64,000 nt of DNA from NCBI GenBank assembly GCA_949289215.1, contig CASENC010000009.1:1-64000 (forward strand), read 5' to 3'. Source of the DNA: an uncultured Bacteroidales bacterium (GTDB taxonomy: Bacteria; Bacteroidota; Bacteroidia; Bacteroidales; Muribaculaceae). Position numbers and translations under genes: made by a program. Shown piece after piece: positions 37,183-46,552 of the stretch (the stretch's first letter is position 1; each line of letters starts with the position of its first letter). Below the pieces are notes generated by a model that searched no databases, was not told where the DNA came from, and worked only from the letters and a program-made list of their open reading frames with translations.

Positions 37183-37203
37183 TATAAAATTGTTGGATTG
37201 TCG

Positions 37204-37242
37204 AAAGAGCCTGTCGGGCTTTAAATGCTCGGCAGGCTCTTT
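37204..37242. terminator. Hairpin between the second GH36 and GH97 genes
   Basis: AAAGAGCCTG (37204-37213) pairs with CAGGCTCTTT (37233-37242), with a partly paired loop. It lies in the 83-bp gap between the two genes. The T tract is short, so it may be a processing or attenuation hairpin rather than a full terminator. Confidence 0.5.
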
Positions 37243-37265
37243 AAAAAAATTTGATTATACAAAAA

Positions 37266-39224
37266 ATGAAAAATATTAAATTGGCAGTGGGTGCGCTGTC
37301 GCTGGCGTGTTTTGTGGCCATGAATGCCGCCACGCATGAATTGCAGTCGCCCGATGGGAATATATCGATAAAATTCTCTGACGACAGTCTTAAACTTGTC
37401 TATAATGTTGATTATAAAGGCAAGGTGTTTATCGAACCGTCAAAGCTCGGGCTTAAATTGCAAGGAGCCGACGTGCTTGGGCAAAATGTGCAAATAACTG
37501 ATGCCAAACTCTCGCAGGGCGTTGACAGCTACACACTGTTGCACGGACGTTCGGGAAAGGTTGACGATGCATATAATGCGTTGACGCTGGAGATGCAGGA
37601 GAACAGCCTCACCGAGCGTAAACTTGTTGTGGAGGCTCGTGCTTATAACGATGCGGTTGCATTCCGCTACGTAGTTCCCGAACAAACACATCTCACCGAT
37701 TACAACCTTGTGGAAGAAAACACCGAATTCTGCCTTGCGAAAGATGCAACGGCTTATGCACTTGTATTGCCCAATTATAAGTCGGGCTATGAGAGCGAAT
37801 ATCACAAGTTGCCCGTTTCGGCTCTTGCCAACCAGGGCGGTGTGGCAAGCCATTATCTTGTGGGTATGCCGGTGTTGCTCGATATGCCCGGAGTGGGATG
37901 GGGTGCGATTATCGAAACCGACCTTGAAGGGAATGCCGCCACTTACCTTACTAACCCCACAGGATCGTGGATGGGGCATAAATTTACCACTGTGGTTTCG
38001 CCAAGCCGCAGCCGTAGCGAAGTGGCCGTGGCATCTACACTTCCGCATCATTCACCGTGGCGCGTGATAATGCTTGCCGACGAGCCTGGCCGCTTCGGTG
38101 AAACCAACGTGGTGACAAGCTTGAACCCCGAGTGCCGCGTTGCCGACACATCGTGGATTTCGGCCGGGTTGTCGTCGTGGGATTGGTGGAATGGCAGCTT
38201 GAATAAAGCCGGTGAAGTGGCATATACCACCGAGACAATGAAGTATTACGTGGACTTTGCCGCCGAAAACGGCTTTAAATACATGACCATCGATGCCGGT
38301 TGGTGCGGAGAAGACATTACCAAGTGCCGCGACAATGTGAATGTGCCCGAAGTGGTTGCTTATGCCAAGTCGAAAGGCGTGAAGGTGTTCATTTGGCTAT
38401 ATTCGCGCTTTGTGTGGAACCAGATGGACGAAGCTTTCCCATTGTATGAGAAATGGGGTGTTGCCGGGCTTAAAATCGACTTTATAGAACGTAACGACCA
38501 GGCCGGTATCGACTGGTATTACCGCGTGGCCAAAAAGGCTGCCGAGCATCACTTGATGGTTGACTACCACGGCTGTACCAACCCATGGGGCTTGCAACGC
38601 ACTTATCCCAATGTGGTGGGATATGAGGCAATATTGGGAATGGAACAGTCGAAAGCCGGTGGCCGAGACAACCCCGACAACCGTGTGACGCTGGCATTCA
38701 CACGCATGATACCGGGCTTGATGGACTACACGCCCGGCGGTTTCGACAATGTTACTCCCGAGGAGTTTGAACCGAACATGGTGACGCGGCCGCAGGTGAT
38801 GGGTACACGTGCACAGCACTTGGCTCTGTATGTGGTATATGACTCGCCTTTCCAAATGGTGTCGGACTGGCCCGAGGCTTACAAGAATGACCGCAGCTTT
38901 GATTTTATTAAAGAGGTGCCTGCTCGTTGGGACGAGACTCGTGTGCTTAACGGCACTCCCGACACCCATATCACTGTTGCACGCCGCAATGGCAATGACT
39001 GGTGGCTTGGAGCAATTACCGGGTGGGAACCGACCAGTTTCATGTTGCCGCTCGACTTCCTTGGCGAAGGCAATTACACGGCTGTCATTTACCGTGATAC
39101 CAAGGAATCGGGTGACCAGCCCAAGCAATATGAAGTGAAGGAGATGAAAGTGACATCGCGCAGCACGCTCAACATCGACATGGCTCGCGGCGGTGGCATA
39201 GCCGTCAAGTTCATACGCCGCTGA
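37266..39224 (+). CDS. GH97 retaining-type alpha-galactosidase-like enzyme
   Basis: GH97 includes inverting alpha-glucosidases (SusB) and retaining alpha-galactosidases (BT1871 type). The 652-aa product has a signal peptide, the opening ATHELQSPDGNISIKFSDD, a beta-sandwich and a barrel. GVAGLKIDF supplies Asp405 at the nucleophile position used by retaining members, and GMEQ supplies Glu460 as acid/base. Their 55-residue spacing equals that reported for BT1871. ATG 37266 is preferred over the in-frame TTG at 37251. This fits the alpha-galactoside theme of the neighbouring GH36 and GH-D genes. Confidence 0.9.
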   Translation: MKNIKLAVGALSLACFVAMNAATHELQSPDGNISIKFSDDSLKLVYNVDYKGKVFIEPSKLGLKLQGADVLGQNVQITDAKLSQGVDSYTLLHGRSGKVDDAYNALTLEMQENSLTERKLVVEARAYNDAVAFRYVVPEQTHLTDYNLVEENTEFCLAKDATAYALVLPNYKSGYESEYHKLPVSALANQGGVASHYLVGMPVLLDMPGVGWGAIIETDLEGNAATYLTNPTGSWMGHKFTTVVSPSRSRSEVAVASTLPHHSPWRVIMLADEPGRFGETNVVTSLNPECRVADTSWISAGLSSWDWWNGSLNKAGEVAYTTETMKYYVDFAAENGFKYMTIDAGWCGEDITKCRDNVNVPEVVAYAKSKGVKVFIWLYSRFVWNQMDEAFPLYEKWGVAGLKIDFIERNDQAGIDWYYRVAKKAAEHHLMVDYHGCTNPWGLQRTYPNVVGYEAILGMEQSKAGGRDNPDNRVTLAFTRMIPGLMDYTPGGFDNVTPEEFEPNMVTRPQVMGTRAQHLALYVVYDSPFQMVSDWPEAYKNDRSFDFIKEVPARWDETRVLNGTPDTHITVARRNGNDWWLGAITGWEPTSFMLPLDFLGEGNYTAVIYRDTKESGDQPKQYEVKEMKVTSRSTLNIDMARGGGIAVKFIRR

Positions 39225-39713
39225 TTTTTAGGGGCAAGCAATTGCTTGCGTTTATGAGAAACGAAGGCGCGATTTAATTCAGCGCATCGGCATAAAGCCA
39301 AAAAGGCATATATTTCACGAAAGGCAAAATTCACATTTGTCTTTACGGAGGGATATATGCTTTTGGGGCTTTATTTGTTTTTATCTTGACGAATTTCGGG
39401 ATGCCGCCTTAAATGGAGTCAAGTGCCGATAGTTCGTCGTTGGAGCATCCCGGGTGGCGGCAGTCATTCATTCATCCTCACCCGTTATTTTGCAATAGTT
39501 ACCGGGGTAACGGTTACCGTGGTTGCAAAGTTGACGGCCGTGTTTAGAATTCCCAATTTTATTGAGCGTTGTTTTTGCCTAATATTCGTGCAGGGAGGGG
39601 CGCGGGGGCGTTGCGATTTTTTAAGTGATTATTTGTTTGCGGTATGAGTTTTTTTTGCGAAATTTGCAAAGTATAATGCAGATAATATTACAACCTATAT
39701 AAATTAACGATTT
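39225..39713. other. Intergenic region with palindromes, end of the PUL
   Basis: No credible gene is present. A 16-bp perfect palindrome GCAAGCAATTGCTTGC lies at 39234-39249, just after the GH97 stop. At 39489-39529, TTTGCAA and TTGCAAA enclose overlapping palindromes GTTACCGGGGTAAC (39498-39511) and GGTAACGGTTACC (39506-39518). The promoter of the next gene is at 39636-39666. Confidence 0.6.
39636..39666 (+). promoter_or_regulatory. Promoter of the PPi-dependent phosphofructokinase gene
   Basis: TTTG (39636-39639) and GAAATTTG (39659-39666) are 19 bases apart, close to the TTTG/TAnnTTTG Bacteroidetes consensus, with one mismatch in the -7 box. The start codon is 47 bp downstream. Confidence 0.55.
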
Positions 39714-41366
39714 ATGACAAAGAAGAGCGCATTGCAAAAGGCTCGTGCTGCCTACCAACCCAAGTTGCCTTCGGCACTTTGGGGCGCAGTGAGGGCCGTT
39801 GAAGGCGAACCAACACAGTCGGTAGCCGATCAGGAAGAAATCAAGGCTTTGTTCCCCAACACATACGGGCTGCCTGAGTTGACTTTCGAGAAAGACCCGA
39901 AGCCCGCTAAGGCTACAGCACCGTTTAACGTGGGTGTTATTTTGTCGGGCGGCCAGGCTCCCGGCGGACACAACGTCATCAGCGGATTGTTTGACGGAAT
40001 TAAAGCCATAAATAAGGACAGCCGCCTGTATGGTTTCCTCATGGGCCCCGGCGGACTGGTTGACCACCAGTATATCGAACTCACTTCGAGCATCATCGAC
40101 GAGTATCGTAATACGGGCGGTTTTGATATCATAGGCTCTGGCCGTACCAAACTTGAGGAGGTTGAGCAATTCGAGAAAGGTCTTGAGATTTTGCGCGAAC
40201 TCAATATCAAGGCTCTTGTAATCATTGGTGGCGATGACTCCAATACCAATGCCTGTGTGCTTGCCGAATATTACAAGGCTCACAATGCCGGTGTGCAGGT
40301 TATCGGTTGCCCGAAGACCATCGACGGCGACTTGAAGAACGACATGATTGAGACTTCGTTCGGTTTCGACACTGCCACTAAGGTTTATTCGGAAGTTATC
40401 GGTAACATACAGCGCGACTGCAACTCGGCCAAGAAGTATTGGCACTTCATCAAGCTGATGGGTCGCTCGGCTTCGCACATTGCACTTGAGTGCGCACTGC
40501 AAGTGCAGCCCAACTATTGCATCATCAGCGAGGAAGTTGAGGCAAAGAACATGACACTCGACGACATCGTGACTAATATAGCTGCCGTGGTGGCCAAGCG
40601 CGCCGAAAATGGCGATAACTTTGGTACGGTGCTTATTCCTGAAGGCTTGATAGAATTTATCCCGGCCATGAAGGCTCTTATTGCCGAACTCAACGACTTG
40701 CTGGCTCGCACTCCCGACTTTGCATCGAAGAGCGAGGATGAACAACGCAGTTTCGTGATTTCGAGCCTTAGCGCCGATAATGCCAAGATATTCGAGAGCC
40801 TGCCCAAGGGTGTTGCCCGCCAGTTGACTCTTGACCGTGACCCTCACGGCAATGTGCAGGTTTCGCTCATCGAGACCGAAAAGTTGCTTAGCGAGATGAT
40901 TGGCAAGAAGTTGGCCGAATGGAAAGCCGCAGGAAAATATGTAGGCAAGTTTGCCGCACAGCACCACTTCTTCGGTTACGAAGGTCGTTGCGCCGACCCG
41001 TCGAACTTCGATGCCGACTATTGCTACGCACTGGGTTACAATGCAGCACAGCTCATCAACTGTGGCGCAACGGGATATATGTCGTCGGTTCGCAACCTCA
41101 CCAAGCCTTCGGTTCAATGGGTTGCTGGCGGCATACCTATCACCATGATGATGAACATGGAACGCCGCAACGGCAAGATGAAGCCTGTAATCCAAAAGGC
41201 TCTTGTTGACCTTAACGGCAAGCCGTTCCAGAAGTTTGCCGAGCAACGCGACGAATGGGCATTGAACACTTGCTATATGTATCCCGGCCCGATCCAATAC
41301 TTTGGTCCGGCCGAAGTGTGCGACCAGCCGTCACGCACTCTTTATTACGAACAAGGCGGAAAGTAA
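39714..41366 (+). CDS. pfp: Diphosphate-fructose-6-phosphate 1-phosphotransferase
   Basis: The enzyme reversibly phosphorylates fructose 6-phosphate with pyrophosphate in glycolysis. The 550-aa product belongs to the long PPi-dependent group: [10 protein letters not shown] in the substrate loop, GGDDSNTNA where ATP enzymes have a different GGDGS/T-type motif, [10 protein letters not shown] with the catalytic aspartates, [11 protein letters not shown] and a C-terminal [12 protein letters not shown]. It is monocistronic, with its own promoter and a strong terminator. Such enzymes are common in anaerobic Bacteroidales. Confidence 0.95.
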   Translation: MTKKSALQKARAAYQPKLPSALWGAVRAVEGEPTQSVADQEEIKALFPNTYGLPELTFEKDPKPAKATAPFNVGVILSGGQAPGGHNVISGLFDGIKAINKDSRLYGFLMGPGGLVDHQYIELTSSIIDEYRNTGGFDIIGSGRTKLEEVEQFEKGLEILRELNIKALVIIGGDDSNTNACVLAEYYKAHNAGVQVIGCPKTIDGDLKNDMIETSFGFDTATKVYSEVIGNIQRDCNSAKKYWHFIKLMGRSASHIALECALQVQPNYCIISEEVEAKNMTLDDIVTNIAAVVAKRAENGDNFGTVLIPEGLIEFIPAMKALIAELNDLLARTPDFASKSEDEQRSFVISSLSADNAKIFESLPKGVARQLTLDRDPHGNVQVSLIETEKLLSEMIGKKLAEWKAAGKYVGKFAAQHHFFGYEGRCADPSNFDADYCYALGYNAAQLINCGATGYMSSVRNLTKPSVQWVAGGIPITMMMNMERRNGKMKPVIQKALVDLNGKPFQKFAEQRDEWALNTCYMYPGPIQYFGPAEVCDQPSRTLYYEQGGK

Positions 41367-41443
41367 TAATCCCGGCAACTTTCCCAATGAAGGGAACAAT
41401 TTTGTTGCGGGTTTGATGATATAACCTAAATCTCAGCTTGCAG

Positions 41444-41488
41444 AGCCTCACCGGCAACCGGCCTATCGGTTGCGCGGTGAGGCTTTTT
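41444..41488 (+). terminator. Strong terminator after pfp
   Basis: AGCCTCACCG/CGGTGAGGCT plus GCAACCG/CGGTTGC form a 17-bp stem with one bulged G, loop GCCTAT, followed by TTTTT. Confidence 0.92.
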
Positions 41489-41549
41489 GCTTGTTGTGCG
41501 CCTTTGTGCGGCAGTGTGCATAAAAAGTATTAAAAAATACTTGTTAAAT

Positions 41550-41580
41550 GTTGCTGATTGCTGTTTTTTGAGTAACTTCG
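41550..41580 (+). promoter_or_regulatory. Promoter of the Fe-S scaffold/GGGtGRT operon
   Basis: GTTG (41550-41553) and TAACTTCG (41573-41580) are 19 bases apart, each with one mismatch to the consensus. Downstream, GCAAGG and CCTTGC (within about 41589-41621) form a leader hairpin before the start codon at 41678. Confidence 0.45.
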
Positions 41581-41677
41581 CAACAGGGTATGCAAGGTGC
41601 AAAAAGAGCCTTGCCATGCAATTTGTTTTTGGAAAGTTTGTTTTATTATACACTCACAGATTAAATATTTAACTATT

Positions 41678-42370
41678 ATGGTTTATTCACAGGAAGTACA
41701 ACACATGTGCTGTGTAAAAAAGGGCGCTAACCACCCTTCTGCTCCCATACCAGAGGAAGGAAAATGGGTTAGGTCGAAAGAAATCAAGGATATTTCAGGG
41801 CTTACCCACGGCATTGGGTGGTGTGCTCCGCAACAAGGTGCTTGCAAGCTCACACTCAACGTTAAGGAAGGCGTAATCCAAGAGGCATTGGTTGAAACCA
41901 TCGGTTGCTCGGGCATGACCCACTCTGCAGCTATGGCATCGGAGATACTCCCTGGCAAGACTGTGCTTGAGGCTTTGAATACCGACTTGGTGTGCGATGC
42001 CATCAACACTGCAATGCGTGAATTGTTCCTGCAAATCGTTTACGGCCGCACTCAGTCGGCATTCTCTGAAGGCGGTTTGGTAGTGGGTGCATCTCTCGAA
42101 GACCTTGGCAAGGGCTTGCGCAGCCAGGTAGGTACGATGTTCGGCACCTTGGCAAAGGGTCCTCGCTACCTCGAAATGGCAGAAGGCTATTGCACTCGCA
42201 TGGCTCTTGACGAAGACAACCAAGTGATTGGTTACGAGTTCCTGCACCTTGGCAAGTTCACCGATGCCCTCAAGAACGGTGCAACTCCCGAAGAAGCCCT
42301 TGAGAAAGCTAAAGGTCACTACGGACGTTTCGAAGAGGCCGCTAAATATATTGACCCACGTAAAGAATAA
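41678..42370 (+). CDS. NifU-N-like iron-sulfur scaffold protein
   Basis: The 230-aa product resembles the NifU/IscU-type scaffold domain in an expanded form. Cysteines fall in an N-terminal CCVKK, in WCAPQQGACKLTL and in TIGCSGMTHSAAMASE; the last resembles the GCS-type loop of IscU-like scaffolds. ATG 41678 (MVYSQEVQH) is chosen because the residues encoded upstream in this frame look non-coding and would run through the leader. The GGGtGRT gene begins 16 bp downstream behind a strong ribosome binding site. Function in cluster assembly is inferred from the fold; no IscS-type desulfurase is in the window. Confidence 0.75.
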   Translation: MVYSQEVQHMCCVKKGANHPSAPIPEEGKWVRSKEIKDISGLTHGIGWCAPQQGACKLTLNVKEGVIQEALVETIGCSGMTHSAAMASEILPGKTVLEALNTDLVCDAINTAMRELFLQIVYGRTQSAFSEGGLVVGASLEDLGKGLRSQVGTMFGTLAKGPRYLEMAEGYCTRMALDEDNQVIGYEFLHLGKFTDALKNGATPEEALEKAKGHYGRFEEAAKYIDPRKE

Positions 42371-42377
42371 GAGGAGG
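42371..42377 (+). promoter_or_regulatory. Strong Shine-Dalgarno site
   Basis: GAGGAGG, 9 bases before the ATG at 42387, is a near-perfect anti-16S complement. Strong sites are rare in Bacteroidota, where leaders are usually A-rich. It settles the start of the GGGtGRT gene. Confidence 0.75.
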
Positions 42378-42386
42378 AAACAGACT

Positions 42387-43397
42387 ATGTTAAGAGAAGT
42401 AAAATTTGAATCACAAGACCGTCGTATCAAGCAGATTCTTGCTGCTCTCAACGAAAACGGTATCAAAGATATAGAAGAAGCCAACAAGATTTGCGAAGAG
42501 GCCGGTATCGACCCCTACAAGACTTGTGAGGAAACTCAACCCATCTGCTTCGAAAATGCAAAGTGGGCCTATGTTGTAGGTGCAGCCATCGCATTGAAGA
42601 AGGGTTGCAAGAATGCTGCCGACGCTGCCGAGGCTATCGGTATCGGTCTGCAATCGTTCTGTATTCCCGGCTCTGTGGCCGATGATCGCAAGGTGGGTCT
42701 TGGTCACGGTAATCTTGCCGCACGCCTCCTCCGCGAAGAAACCAAGTGCTTCGCTTTCTTGGCAGGCCACGAGTCGTTTGCCGCAGCTGAAGGTGCAATC
42801 AAGATTGCAGCTAAGGCCGACAAGGTTCGCAAGGAACCGTTGCGCGTTATTCTTAACGGCCTTGGCAAGGATGCAGCCCAAATTATTTCGCGTATCAACG
42901 GCTTTACCTACGTTCGTACCCAATTCGACTATTTCACCGGCGAATTGAATGTGGTTGAGGAAATTCCTTATTCCAAGGGTCCTCGTGCTAAGGTAAAATG
43001 CTATGGCGTTGATGACGTGCGCGAAGGTGTTGCAGTGATGTGGAAAGAGGGTGTTGATGTATCAATCACAGGTAACTCGACCAACCCGACCCGTTTCCAG
43101 CACCCGGTAGCTGGTACTTACAAGAAGGAGCGTGTGCTTGCTGGCAAGCCTTACTTCTCGGTAGCTTCTGGTGGTGGTACAGGCCGTACATTGCACCCCG
43201 ACAACATGGCAGCTGGTCCGGCTTCTTACGGTATGACCGACACTATGGGTCGTATGCATAGCGATGCTCAATTCGCAGGTTCGTCTTCGGTTCCGGCACA
43301 CGTTGAGATGATGGGCTTCCTCGGCATCGGCAACAACCCAATGGTAGGTTGCACTGTTGCAGTTGCTGTTGACGTTGCTACTGCCCTCAGCAAGTAA
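42387..43397 (+). CDS. GGGtGRT protein
   Basis: The 336-aa protein contains the family signature GGGTGRTLHPDNMAAGPASY that names the Pfam GGGtGRT family, whose function is uncharacterised. Other features are conserved cysteines in DPYKTCEETQPICFE and CKNAADAAEAIGIGLQSFC, and a glycine-rich C terminus ending with a GCTVAVAVDVATALSK helix. The frame extends upstream into the scaffold gene, but ATG 42387 follows a clear Shine-Dalgarno site. Pairing with an Fe-S scaffold-like gene suggests a role in Fe-S or metal handling, which is inference from context. Confidence 0.85.
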   Translation: MLREVKFESQDRRIKQILAALNENGIKDIEEANKICEEAGIDPYKTCEETQPICFENAKWAYVVGAAIALKKGCKNAADAAEAIGIGLQSFCIPGSVADDRKVGLGHGNLAARLLREETKCFAFLAGHESFAAAEGAIKIAAKADKVRKEPLRVILNGLGKDAAQIISRINGFTYVRTQFDYFTGELNVVEEIPYSKGPRAKVKCYGVDDVREGVAVMWKEGVDVSITGNSTNPTRFQHPVAGTYKKERVLAGKPYFSVASGGGTGRTLHPDNMAAGPASYGMTDTMGRMHSDAQFAGSSSVPAHVEMMGFLGIGNNPMVGCTVAVAVDVATALSK

Positions 43398-43441
43398 TAT
43401 CCGAACAGATTCCCTACCCCTAAGGAAGGGAGAGAAGATAG

Positions 43442-43478
43442 TCTCCTGTGGCTCTCGAAAGCTGCAGGAGATTTTTTT
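43442..43478 (+). terminator. Terminator after the GGGtGRT gene
   Basis: TCTCCTG pairs with CAGGAGA, extended by GGCT/AGCT with small bulges, and is followed by TTTTTTT, about 45 bp after the stop codon. Confidence 0.8.
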
Positions 43479-43560
43479 GTTGCCATTATTAGATTGTGAT
43501 TAGTAGCACGAGAAGTGCACCCATGTGTGGGGAACTGTAGTAGCAATATGGTTATTTGTT

Positions 43561-43760
43561 ATTATTACTGTCCGCTAAAAATCCTTGAATAAGTTGTAGT
43601 ACGTTGATTTAATGCTAACTATGAGCAATCTTCACGAAGGGGAGTGTCAATAGCTACAATACTGAAAAATTAAACATTTATATGCTTTTATCGAGCATTA
43701 ATAAAAAATAGTGCGAGGGGCGGCGAAGCCGCCCTGTATTTTTTAGCGGACAGCAATAAT
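43561..43760. mobile_element. MITE-like element with about 21-bp inverted ends
   Basis: ATTATTACTGTCCGCTAAAAA (43561-43581, 20 of 21 bases matched) is the reverse complement of the right end near 43740-43760; the 14-bp core CTGTCCGCTAAAAA is perfect. The element is about 190-200 bp, encodes no protein and contains the hairpin GGGCGGC-GAA-GCCGCCC (43718-43734). No clear target-site duplication was found. Interpretation as a decayed or non-autonomous insertion element is inference. Confidence 0.55.
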
Positions 43761-43940
43761 TTGTTATAATGCGCGGCTCGTCTGCTTGGTGGTTGGCGGT
43801 GTTTACGCCGTGGTGGCAGTGAGCGAGCCGCGGCACGCCACGGACTGCAAATACATTGCTTGTCGGGCGCACGAGCCGTGCGTTCCCTACAACATAGCTG
43901 CGTACTGCGGTGGATGGATAATGGGTGCGTGTAATAACAA

Positions 43941-43975
43941 AAAAGCAGTGGGGCTGATGCAGCCCCACCGCTTTG
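43941..43975 (-). terminator. Terminator of the minus-strand T9SS operon
   Basis: GTGGGGCTG (43948-43956) and CAGCCCCAC (43960-43968) form a stem with a 3-base loop, extended by AAAGC/GCTTT around one mismatch. On the minus strand it is followed by TTTTTT, 25 bp past the end of the gene at 44000. Confidence 0.88.
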
Positions 43976-43999
43976 GAAAAAATGAAATGAGTGTGTGCG

Positions 44000-46525
44000 T
44001 TATTTCACTATCTTTATGGTCTTGACGGTATTTTCGCCTGCCACTTTTACGATATACATTCCAGCGTTGAAATCGCTTGCCGGTATCACGAAATAGCCGC
44101 CTGCTGGCAATTCATAGTCGGCAACCATCATGCCGGTTGCGTTGTAAACCGTCACGCGGTTCATCGTTTCGGGATACGTTACTGCAAAGTTGTTGCCGCT
44201 GCGGGTCACATTGATTGCTTTTTCTTCGAATGAGCTGATTCCCACAGTACCTCCGGCTTGGTGCAAGTTGATTGTGCAAGTTGCACCTTCGGGCGATGTC
44301 AATGTGATTGTGCCATTGCGTTCCTCGGTTGTTTCATTGGCACTTGCGGTTATCGTGTAGGTAGTCTTGATGTCGCCTTCTGTCATCTCGCCAAATTCGA
44401 TGTTAGCCCAGTCGGGAGCATCGATTTCAATCGATTCCAAGTCAACCGACGAATAGAAGTCGGCATTCTGCAGTTCGACTATGCCGCCTTCGGGTTGGCA
44501 TTCGATTATGTCGTTGGTTGCCGGGCGCATGGTGATATACCTGCCAGTCAATTGCCATGCATAATTCAATTGTCCGTAATTCAGTTCTTTATCACTATCA
44601 GCTTCTGTGAATTGCATCAACCCATAAATGCCTCTGTCGATATGTGCGTCATTAAACAAGAAACTTATGTTCAATCCAGGAACTTTGGTCAAGTCATATA
44701 CATGTATTGCATATTCACTGTCGAGCAGTACTCCCGTTTTTTCGGGAACGCCTATTCCTTCAGGATTGGTATAGAAATTAACATTCATTGCATATACGTC
44801 TCGACCTGAAGCGTACATATAAGGAGTTTCAAGGTCTTTCGGTTCTATGGTCGCTTTTGCAATTGTGTCGCCGTATGTCACTTTGTCTTCTTCGTCACGC
44901 TCAAGCTTGATGATAGCTACCTTTATGCTTTGTCCTGCAGGGATAATCGTATTTGAACCGCTGTTGCGGACAGTGGTGGCAAACATTGTAATGTGGTCGA
45001 GATAGAATGGGTCTTGCGGACGTGGATAGTAAGTAATGATTTTACCCATCATCGGTGTCGGACTTTCTACTTCCACTTCTTCGGTTTCATATTCCAACCC
45101 TTCGATAATCAAGTCGGCTACTGAGAACCAGTTGGCGGCAGCCTTTGTTATGCGCAACCTTACATATTTGGCTTCAGCTCCTTGTGCGTCAAAAGTGTAT
45201 GTATATTGGTTGTTGGCTTGGGCATCCTCCCTTCTTATTGGGTCACCTATTTGGGTCCATGAATCTTCGCCATCATTTGTCTGGGATATTTCAAGTACAG
45301 ATTCCAATGGCATGTCATTTTTAACGTCGGTGCTGTTAAAAGCTACTTTTATTTTATTCATAGCCATAACATCTTTGCACTCGAGCATTACATAATCACC
45401 AACTTCTTGAGTACCGTTTTTGTGGTAGAATGTTGAAACATCGTCGTCGAGCAATTTGCTTGCGTCGCGGTCGCCATAGTGAGGCTCTGTGGCTGTGGCT
45501 TTCGGATACAATATGACAGTTTCGGTACTTGGCTTCCAGAAGAATCTCATATTGTCTTCTTCAAATTCAGCATAGTATGGTTTTGGAGTTTCACTTGTTA
45601 CCGTATTAACGTAGAAACAAATATATCTGCCCGATACGCCATCTACGTCACATTCAAATACACCATCTTGCACTTTTTCGGGTGAATATTCGCCCACAGT
45701 AGTCATCTCGTTGGATACGCTCGTTTCACCGCAAAGCACTGTTGCTGTTCCTTGAAGTATATGCTCGCTGTCGGCAAAAATTATGCGTATATTATTTCTG
45801 ACGGCAATTTCGCCCAAATCGACTATAATAAAGTCTCCTTCATGCGCCGGGCCAAGTGTGGCATAATAAGAACCTTCATCACCGTCGCAAACGTTAGTCA
45901 AGCTCGAGGCTTCACCTGAAGTGGTGTTTGTGTATGCAACAGGATATGTCTCTCCAGTGTTTATGCCACCCATGAATTTTGTAGTAAAGCCGTCATCTGG
46001 GTTGTTGAATCCCCAGTTCAAAAGAGTCAGAACTGTGGTTTCGTTTGTAGCGGTGATGCCTGCACGCGTGTAGTAATTCTGACTTCCACCAGTCTCCCCA
46101 TTTTGTTTCGACAGGTCATAGCTTTCGCCTTCATGTGTCAGTATGGGGAAGCGATAGAAACTTTCGCCGTTTACACCACCATTGGCTGCGCCGATGTGAT
46201 AGATGTAGCTGCCATCTTCTTCACCTTCAACTGGCGTAGCTTCGCCTGTTGGCAATCCATAGTTTTGATCGCTGCTGGGATACCCTTCTGTGTAGTTGAT
46301 CGACCATTGAATGTCTGTTTGCTCTTCATCAGCGGGGGTGAACTTCAAATCACAATACGGTGGTACAACAAGTTCGAAGGGACCGTTGGGAACGCCATCA
46401 CCGCCGTAATAGTATCCGCGATAATAGGCATTGTCAGGTACGGTGTATTGCACTTCCTGAGCTTGAACAAACCCCGTTGCTACTGCTGCTGCAATTGCAA
46501 GAGAGAGTAATTTTTGCTTTTTCAT
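44000..46525 (-). CDS. Secreted discoidin/BACON-domain protein with T9SS tail
   Basis: The 841-aa product has a signal peptide (MKKQKLLSLAIAAAVATGFVQA), two discoidin-like beta-sandwiches (about 200-320 and 335-465; SKLLDDDVSTFYHKNGTQ ... GDYVMLECKDVMAMNKIKV ... AKYVRLRIT), a BACON-type domain (about 680-765; ECQPEGGIVELQ ... APDWANIEFG ... NGTITLTSPEGA) and a C-terminal T9SS sorting domain (VTVYNATGMMVADYELPAGG ... GMYIVKVAGE). It is therefore likely displayed on the surface and may bind carbohydrate or protein. It starts 27 bp after the upstream Omp28-type gene, in one operon. Confidence 0.75.
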   Translation of the reverse strand: MKKQKLLSLAIAAAVATGFVQAQEVQYTVPDNAYYRGYYYGGDGVPNGPFELVVPPYCDLKFTPADEEQTDIQWSINYTEGYPSSDQNYGLPTGEATPVEGEEDGSYIYHIGAANGGVNGESFYRFPILTHEGESYDLSKQNGETGGSQNYYTRAGITATNETTVLTLLNWGFNNPDDGFTTKFMGGINTGETYPVAYTNTTSGEASSLTNVCDGDEGSYYATLGPAHEGDFIIVDLGEIAVRNNIRIIFADSEHILQGTATVLCGETSVSNEMTTVGEYSPEKVQDGVFECDVDGVSGRYICFYVNTVTSETPKPYYAEFEEDNMRFFWKPSTETVILYPKATATEPHYGDRDASKLLDDDVSTFYHKNGTQEVGDYVMLECKDVMAMNKIKVAFNSTDVKNDMPLESVLEISQTNDGEDSWTQIGDPIRREDAQANNQYTYTFDAQGAEAKYVRLRITKAAANWFSVADLIIEGLEYETEEVEVESPTPMMGKIITYYPRPQDPFYLDHITMFATTVRNSGSNTIIPAGQSIKVAIIKLERDEEDKVTYGDTIAKATIEPKDLETPYMYASGRDVYAMNVNFYTNPEGIGVPEKTGVLLDSEYAIHVYDLTKVPGLNISFLFNDAHIDRGIYGLMQFTEADSDKELNYGQLNYAWQLTGRYITMRPATNDIIECQPEGGIVELQNADFYSSVDLESIEIDAPDWANIEFGEMTEGDIKTTYTITASANETTEERNGTITLTSPEGATCTINLHQAGGTVGISSFEEKAINVTRSGNNFAVTYPETMNRVTVYNATGMMVADYELPAGGYFVIPASDFNAGMYIVKVAGENTVKTIKIVK

Positions 46526-46552
46526 GTTTGGTTTAATTTAGTTAATGGTTTG

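Noticed and set aside
39621..41297. A 558-codon open frame on the minus strand opposite pfp
   Set aside because: It is antisense to a clearly conserved enzyme gene with its own promoter and terminator, shows no domain, and is typical of long shadow frames in this codon usage.
43786..44025. A 79-codon plus-strand frame between the MITE-like element and the T9SS operon
   Set aside because: It runs through the terminator hairpin and into the antisense of the next gene, with no family resemblance.
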